The notes under the pieces: generated by a model
What the model was told of the DNA's origin: nothing
The model's database searches: none
What the model saw: the letters and a program-made list of their open reading frames with translations, nothing else
Assembly (NCBI GenBank): GCA_014843695.1
Contig: CM026404.1
Coordinates: forward strand, 84,784,712-84,848,711
DNA from: Archivesica marissinica
Lineage: Eukaryota > Mollusca > Bivalvia > Venerida > Vesicomyidae
Length of the DNA: 64,000 nt
Direction of reading: 5' to 3'
Made by a program: the position numbers and the translations under genes
Shown here: positions 57,236-64,000 of the stretch, in pieces
How positions within the stretch are numbered: position 1 is the stretch's first letter
Layout: each line of letters starts with the position of its first letter

Positions 57236-60200
57236 AGAATGCCATGTTATGACACAGTAGTTAAACACAATATGTTCTTTGCTATGCTATGACACAGTAG
57301 TTAACACCACATGCTCTTTGCTATGCTATGACACAGTGGTCAAACACCATATGCTCTGCTATGCTATGACACAGTAAGTCAAACACCATATGCTCTTTGC
57401 TATGCTACGACACAGTAGTCAACACAATATGCTCTTTGCTATGCTATGACACAGTAGTCAAACACCATATGCTCTTTGCTATGCTATGACACAGTAGTTA
57501 ATACCATATGCTCTTTGCTATGCTATGACACAGTGGTCAAACACCATATGCTCTTTGCTATGCTACGACACAGTAGTCAGCACAATATGCTCTTTGCTAT
57601 GCTATGACACAGTAGTTAACACAATATGCTCTTTGCTATGCTATGACACAGTAGTCAACACCATATGCTCTTTGCTATGCTATGACACAGTAAGTCACAC
57701 ACCATATGCTCTTTGCTATGCTATGACACAGTAGTCAACACCATATGCTCTTTGCTATGCCCTTACACAGTAGTCAACACCATATGCACTTTGCTATGCT
57801 ATGACACAGTAGTCAATACCATATGCTCTTTGCTATGCTATGACACTGTAGTCAAACACCATATGCTCTTTGCTATGCTACGACACAGTAGTCAACACAA
57901 TATGCTCTTTGCTATGCTATGACACAGTAGTCAAACACCATATGCTCTTTGCTATGCTATGACACAGTAGTTAATACCATATGCTCTTTGCTATGCTACG
58001 ACACAGTAGTCAACACAATATGCTCTTTGCTATGCTATGACACAGTAGTTAACACAATATGCTCTTTGCTATGCTATGACACAGTAGTCAACACCATATG
58101 CACTTTGCTATGTTATGACACAGTAAGTGAAACACCATATGCTCTTTGCTATGTTATGACACAGTAAGTCAAACACCATATGCTCTTTGCTATGCTATGA
58201 CACAGTAGTCAACACCATATGCTCTTTGCTATGCTATGACACAGTAGCCAGCACCATATGCTCTTTGCTATGCCCTTACACAGTAGTCAACACCATATGC
58301 ACTTTGCTATGCTATGACACAGTAGTCAACACCATATGCTCTTTGCTATGCTATGACACAGTAGTTAATACCATATGCTCTTTGCTATGCTATGACACAG
58401 TGGTCAAACACCATATGCTCTTTGCTATGTTATGACACAGTAGTCAAACACCATATGCTCTTTGCTATGCTATGACACAGTAGTTAATACCATATGCTCT
58501 TTGCTATGCTACGACACAGTAGTCAACACAATATGCTCTTTGCTATGCTATGACACAGTAGTTAACACAATATGCTCTTTGCTATGCTATGACACAGTAG
58601 TCAACACCATATGCTCTTTGCTATGCTATGACACAGTAAGTCACACACCATATGCTCTTTGCTATGCTATGACACAGTAGTCAACACCATATGCTCTTTG
58701 CTATGCCCTTACACAGTAGTCAAACACCACATGCACTTTGCTATGCCCTTACACAGTAGTCAACACCATATGCACTTTGCTATGCTATGACACAGTAGTC
58801 AATACCATATGCTCTTTGCTATGCTATGACACAGTAGTCAACACCATATGCTCTTTGCTATGCTATGACACAGTAGTTAATACCATATGCTCTTTGCTAT
58901 GCTACGACACAGTAGTCAACACAATATGCTCTTTGCTATGCTATGACACAGTAGTTAACACAATATGCTCTTTGCTATGCTATGACACAGTAGTCAACAC
59001 CATATGCTCTTTGCTATGCTATGACACAGTAAGTCACACACCATATATGCTCTTTGCTATGCTATGACACAGTAGTCAACACCATATGCTCTTTGCTATG
59101 CCCTTACACAGTAGTCAAACACCACATGCACTTTGCTATGCCCTTACACAGTAGTCAACACCATATGCACTTTGCTATGCTATGACACAGTAGTCAATAC
59201 CATATGCTCTTTGCTATGCTATGACACTGTAGTTAAACACCATATGCTCTTTGCTATGTTATGACACAGTAAGTCAAACACCATATGCTCTTTGCTATGC
59301 TATGACACAGTAAGTCACACACCATATGCTCTTTGCTATGCTATGACACAGTAGTCAACACCATATGCTCTTTGCTATGCTATGACACAGTAAGTCACAC
59401 ACCATATGCTCTTTGCTATGCTATGACACAGTAGTCAACACCATATGCTCTTTGCTATGCCCTTACACAGTAGTCAACACCATATGCACTTTGCTATGCT
59501 ATGACACAGTAGTCAACACCATATGCTCTTTGCTATGCTATGACACTGTAGTTAAACACCATATGCTCTTTGCTATGTTATGACACAGTAAGTGAAACAC
59601 CATATGCCCTTTGCTATGCTATGACACAGTAAGTGAAACACCATATGCTCTTTGCTATGTTATGACACAGTAAGTGAAACACCATATGCTCTTTGCTATG
59701 CTATGACACAGTAAGTGAAACACCATATGCCCTTTGCTATGCTATGACACAGTAAGTGAAACACCATATGCCCTTTGCTATGCTATGACACAGTAAGTGA
59801 AACACCATATGCTCTTTGCTATGCTATGACACAGTAAGTGAAACACCATATGCTCTTTGCTATGTTATGACACAGTAAGTGAAACACCATATGCTCTTTG
59901 CTATGCTATGACACAGTAGTCAACACCATATGCTCTTTGCTATGCTATGGCACAGTAGTCAAACACCACATGCTCTTTGCTATGCTATGACACAGTAGTC
60001 AACACCATATGCTCTTTGCTATGCTATGACACAGTAAGTGAAACACCATATGCTCTTTGCTATGCTATGACACAGTAGTCAACACCATATGCTCTTTGCT
60101 ATGCTATGGCACAGTAGTCAAACACCACATGCTCTTTGCTATGCTATGGCACAGTAGTCAAACACCACATGCTCTTTGCTATGCTATGACACAGTAGTCA

Positions 60201-60534
60201 ACACCATATGCTCTTTGCTATGCTATGGCACAGTAGTCAAACACCACATGCTCTTTGCTATGCTATGACACAGTAAGTGAAACACCATATGCTCTTTGCT
60301 ATGTTATGACACAGTAAGTGAAACACCATATGCTCTTTGCTATGCTATGACACAGTAGTCAACACCATATGCTCTTTGCTATGCTATGGCACAGTAGTCA
60401 AACACCACATGCTCTGCTATGCTATGACACAGTAAGTCAAACACCACATGCTCTTTGCTATGCTATGACACAGTAGTCAACATCATATGCTCTATGCTAT
60501 GACACTGTAGTTAACACAATATGCTCTTTGACAT
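57236..60534. repeat. 39-44-bp minisatellite, about 80 copies, in bHLH intron 3
   Basis: Unit cacagtagtcaacaccatat + gctctttgctatgctatga. Common variants are cagtaagtgaaacacc, gcccttacacag and atgttatga. Blocks of about 440-560 bp recur in order, showing higher-order duplication. The array ends about 30 bases before the acceptor of coding exon 4. Many units contain GTAAGT, a consensus splice donor. Open frames such as NTICSLLCYDTVV are artefacts. Confidence 0.94.
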
Positions 60535-60563
60535 TCAAGAGTATTTTCCCTTTCTCCTGTCAG

Positions 60564-60711
60564 GTGATACAAATGCAGAGGATCATAGGTTATGAATGTT
60601 TCCTGGAAAATACGTTGCAAGCTTTGTGTGAACAGCTCAATCTCGCGTCCAAGACAGTACTCAAGACCAACACTCGCTTCATATCGGAATCTATGAGGAT
60701 TACTCCTATTG
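60564..60711 (+). CDS. bHLH transcription factor, coding exon 4 (helix 2)
   Basis: Acceptor ccctttctcctgtcag ends at 60563. 148 bases from phase 0 read VIQMQRIIGYECFLENTLQA, LCEQL, then a polar stretch to MRITPI, ending ATTG|GTAAAC in phase 1. Helix 2 has the expected hydrophobic spacing (V183, M186, I189/I190, Y192, F195, L196, L200, L203) after Lys182, matching K(V/I)xxLxxAxxYIxxL. I cannot place the subfamily: it is not clearly Ascl, Twist, Mesp, Figla or Hairy by sequence. There is no PAS or Orange domain after the bHLH. Confidence 0.87.
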
Positions 60712-60814
60712 GTAAACGATTGTCTTTAACGTTATGGAATTAAGGAATCATCATTGTTCATTTACATACATGTATGTATTTATATCAACCAATCATACAA
60801 TTAGGATGTTCAGG

Positions 60815-60985
60815 CACTGGTTCGAGCCCCACTCATGCCGTGTCTTATTTATATGAATATGTTGGCAGTTCCTCACGGAGGTTGGTGCACCAAGTACTGG
60901 TTAACCGCTGGAAAGGTGTTGTTAGGTAAATTGCCTGCCGGCGACATAGCCCAAAATGGTGCTGATGCAGGCGTAAAACTTGTTT
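60815..60985 (+). mobile_element. SINE family E, 5'-truncated (copy E2)
   Basis: cactggttcgagccccactc (T-arm remnant), tatgttggcagttcctcacg, agtactggttaaccgctgg, gcctgccggcgacatagccc and tgatgcaggcgtaaaac. It is followed directly by the 21-bp array. Confidence 0.8.
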
Positions 60986-61492
60986 TAAATGGATCGGATG
61001 TTATATGGATCGGTTTGGATGTTATATGGATCGGGTCAGATGCTAAATGGATCAGGTCAGATATTAAATGGATCAGGTCAGATGCTAAATGGATCAGGTA
61101 AGATGTTAAATGGATCAGGTCAGATATTAAATGGATCAGGTAAGATGTTAAATGGATCAGGTCAGATATTAAATGGATCAGGTCAGATGCTAAATGGATC
61201 AGGTAAGATGTTAAATGGATCAGGTCAGATATTAAATGGATCAGGTCGGATGTTAAATGGATCAGGTCAGATATTATATGGATCAGGTAAGATGCTAAAT
61301 GGATCAGGTAAGATGTTAAATGGATCAGGTCAGATATTATATGGATCAGGTAAGATGTTAAATGGATCAGGTCAGATATTAAATGGATCAGGTAAGATGC
61401 TAAATGGATCAGGTCAGATATTATATGGATCGGATGTTATATGGATCGGATGTTATATGAAATCGGGTCAGATATTATATGGATTGGGTCAC
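60986..61492. repeat. 21-bp minisatellite, about 24 copies, in bHLH intron 4
   Basis: Unit aaatggatcaggtcagatat + t, with variants ggtaagatg(t/c)t and ggatcggatgtt. It starts at the end of SINE E2 and ends about 20 bases before the acceptor of exon 5. The long frame over it (NGSGQIL repeats) is due to the 21-bp period. Confidence 0.92.
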
Positions 61493-61515
61493 ATGTCATT
61501 TCATCTTTATTGCAG

Positions 61516-61652
61516 AAGACTTTTACCAGCCTAGCATCCACAGAACGAGTGATGATGATGACGATGATGATGATTATGATTATGATGATGATGATGATGT
61601 TAACAATAAGTTGGTTTCTATAAAGAAAAGAAATCATGACATTCCTGCTCGG
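61516..61652 (+). CDS. bHLH transcription factor, coding exon 5 (acidic C-terminal region)
   Basis: Acceptor catctttattgcag ends at 61515, entering in phase 1 to complete a Glu codon. It reads EDFYQPSIHRTS, an aspartate-rich tract interrupted by tyrosines (about 17 acidic residues), then NKLVSIKKRNHDIPAR. A donor CTCGG|GTAACT at 61653 would continue the gene outside the window. If unused, the frame runs eight more codons to TAA at 61676 and this is the last exon. The tract is encoded by a gat-rich stretch (gatgatgatgacgatgatga), likely length-variable. Acidic segments at both ends of the protein suggest a transcriptional activator (inference). Confidence 0.7.
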
Positions 61653-61772
61653 GTAACTATGACAACAAACATTTAAAATTAATTTCATTTTATGATAGCA
61701 AATCTTACATCAATCAATTTCTTTGTGTAAACATCCACTTGTCCGATTCCCATACCATCGTGCATCTTCCAC

Positions 61773-62061
61773 AGACGGATCTGTAGTCCAGTGGTAACAC
61801 GCTGGACTGGTAATCCAGGGATCGCAGGTTCGATCCCCCGTCTGACCCTAATAAAATTAACAGTCTTTCAGCTGGGACGTTGAACAGAGGTCTCGTGTCA
61901 GTGCTTTAAACCGTGCACGTAAAAGAACCAGAGGAGACTCTGGAATGGGTCTCTGTCTGTATCATTGCACTATCCTCCAAAAATCTAAAATGACTAATCT
62001 CTTCAGGAGGCGTCGCTCATAAGTGCAACCGGTAGCGACGATAAATAAACGTATAACACAT
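61773..62061 (+). mobile_element. tRNA-derived SINE, family A (copy A6) with target duplication
   Basis: Best preserved A head: agacgg pairs with ccgtct, D arm, Thr(GGU)-type anticodon arm and T arm intact. Full body and tail agcgacgataaataaacgta. Direct repeat TGCATCTTCC at 61761-61770 and 62062-62071. Confidence 0.92.
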
Positions 62062-62151
62062 TGCATCTTCCCAGACCATTGATTAAACTTTGGTTGTGTT
62101 GTTGAAAAGCAATCGGATTAATTAACCACTAATCAGGTAGCCTACAATACG

Positions 62152-62347
62152 TGTGGCATCCGTGGCCCTGTGGTAGAGTGTCGGATTTGGAATCGAACGG
62201 TCCCGGGTTCGATACTCGGACATGCCACGTATGTAGTGTCATTGAGCAAGACACCTCACACACAATGCTTAGATCGGCTAAGCCTGCCCAGGAAAACATG
62301 TCTAGGTCCCCGAGAGGGGTTTGACATTAATGGAACATACATACAAT
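62152..62347 (+). mobile_element. tRNA-derived SINE, family D (copy D3)
   Basis: ggcatccgtggccctgtggt head, cccgggttcgatactcgg T arm, tail tttgacattaatggaacata. An internal deletion of about 15-20 bases removed the tactggtta segment present in D1 and D2. Confidence 0.87.
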
Positions 62348-62396
62348 AAATATAAATATATTTGGAACAATTTTTTAAAATGGATTTGGAAAATAC

Positions 62397-62641
62397 TTAA
62401 CCCTTTCAACACCACAGACCTCTAAATCGGCTTACAAAAAAGTGTAGATCCAGATGAGCCGGCTCGTGACGAGCCGTCTCATCAGGATCTGCACTTTTTG
62501 CAAGTAATACTACTATTTGTAGGGAAAAAATTTACCCATTTTGATAAATGAACTGATCCAAATGTAATTTTCTTATTAATTTATTGGTCTAAAAATATCA
62601 TGGACCAGTCCATGTCAGTTACTTGGTGTTGAATGGGTTAA
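62397..62641. mobile_element. MITE family G (copy G4), TTAA-bounded, complete
   Basis: Starts ttaaccctttcaacacca and ends tggtgttgaatgggttaa (inverted, two mismatches). The hairpin tgtagatccagatgagccgg + ctcgtgacgag + complementary arm is intact. Best reference copy for the amplified G2. Confidence 0.88.
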
Positions 62642-64000
62642 AGCTCAAGTATGTTTGACTCTCTATATGGAAGCACTAAATGCATCAGAAAAGTAGGTAC
62701 ACGTTGTTTACGATGTTCCAAATACTTTGGATGCAAGTTTGCAGATGGTTGTCTACTACATCCATTGTTACATTATGGTTGTCCATGTCAGAAACAGTAG
62801 GTCGGAGGTTCCCTACAGGTCTTACTCCACTTGCTGCTGATGTCTCAGACAGTTGTTTGTGGGTCATTTTGCCCTACGCTATCTGACGTATCACTTTGGG
62901 TTTTCCTCTGTCAGCTTCCGGTTCTGAAGCATGTTCCAGAGGGTTACCTCTGGCCTTCCACCTGCCATGTCTGAAACTGTTATTATAATATTTACATCGC
63001 TATTGCATTTCCTTCGATGAACGTATGTGCCTGATTGTATACAATTTCGTATGAGTGTTTCCAACAAATGATATGCAGCTGACATGTGCACTCGATGTTA
63101 CGGGCATTCACAGTTTTAGGCAGTGTTCTTCTCGAGAAAAGGCATGTCTTTCAGTTTACGCTGTTCCAAGGATGATCTAATTATCAGATCCCTGTCACAC
63201 GATAAGTCGCAAATTTGGACTAAATACCTTTTTATGTGGAAAGTGTGTTTTTTTTTCTTTGTCTCATTGAAAAGAATAATTAATGTAAATATAAGTAATG
63301 AATTGCGAGTTAGTAGTTTCCATTGGGGTATGAACTACATTGGGTGTGCTTAAAGTTACTGTGGAGGCCTTGGCGTCTTATGTACTTATTCCTACTGCCA
63401 AAGCTCAATAAAATAATTACTGAGCCATGCGTAATCTTCATGTTTGCTAAGTTATTCTTAATTGAATGACTAAATGTTGAAAATGCTATGTTTGCAAAGT
63501 TCAATTATTACCATTTGTGTAAAGTTCAATCATTAACCTTTGCATATACACCACTACCACAAAAGATCAATATGCATGTGGTAGGATGAAGTTAGGCCTG
63601 GGAGTGTACACCAGTTTGACAACTCTAGAAAAAAATAATGTCTATGATTTATTGTAGTCTCTCAATATCTAAACTTTTGACTTAAAACGCCCTTTTCTAG
63701 GAAAGAAAATTTGGATATTCAGAGAGACTACAACATTTATATATTACTACCATATTTAGCTATGTATAGTGCGCACATTTCTTACTGAAATCCTCATCCA
63801 TTTTATCTACTGCGCATTATACACCAGTACAGACATCAGGACATTTTTTTCTGGACCAAAATTGACCAATATTTCATGAAATTCGACCCACAGTCATTCT
63901 ATAATTTGTTACATTCGACAAACATTATAAACTAGCTATTAAAACCAGTTGCCGATAGTCTATATAAATAAATGAAATGAATAAGACCACAAAATTAGCA
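62642..64000. other. No gene seen downstream of the bHLH gene
   Basis: Unique sequence. An AATAAA at 63407-63412 could serve the bHLH transcript, but nothing ties it to that gene. Small opposing frames at 62680-62890 have no domain. The last 250 bases contain tagtgcgcac and ctgcgcattatacac, possibly a repeat edge. Confidence 0.4.

Overview
This is nuclear DNA from an invertebrate animal: spliced genes, tRNA-derived SINEs, MITEs, MULE and hAT elements, and a very high load of minisatellites. The repeat style (several tRNA-headed SINE families with interchangeable tails, and internally amplified transposons) suggests a lophotrochozoan, most likely a bivalve mollusc. That is inference; no gene here fixes the species.

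Layout. 1-9 kb: an inverted SINE pair, arrays with 36-, 72-, ~23/31- and 72-bp units, MITEs, and a probable small first coding exon on the minus strand (7493-7571). 9.0-14.9 kb: one 5.8-kb array of about 190 units built on agtatataaccacta, with higher-order duplication. 15-19.4 kb: SINEs and MITEs, including a hAT-type MITE with a perfect 8-bp target duplication. 19.5-21.75 kb: a long intact coding exon for a DUF3504 (ZMYM/QRICH1-like, Crypton-derived) protein. 22-38 kb: a decayed zinc-finger/hAT-like gene, SINE clusters, several arrays, a MULE-like insertion inside a minisatellite (30913-33095) and tRNA-Thr-like sequences.

38.8-61.7 kb: five plus-strand exons whose splice phases fit together encode an acidic protein with a bHLH domain. 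Its introns hold almost all the unusual material: a 37-bp array grown from a MITE end, a 34-bp array of about 70 copies, an 8.3-kb foldback-like element (45679-53959) with opposed 61-bp arrays and a nested 3-kb MULE, two SINE copies of one family each with a different internal segment amplified, a 39-bp array of 3.3 kb, and a 21-bp array.

The unifying theme is minisatellites born inside transposable elements. Several arrays are demonstrably amplified pieces of a SINE, MITE or foldback element whose unamplified flanks survive on each side. Most long open frames over arrays arise because the unit length is a multiple of three, and they are not called as genes. Only two substantial host genes are supported, the DUF3504 gene and the bHLH gene; both may have exons outside the window.
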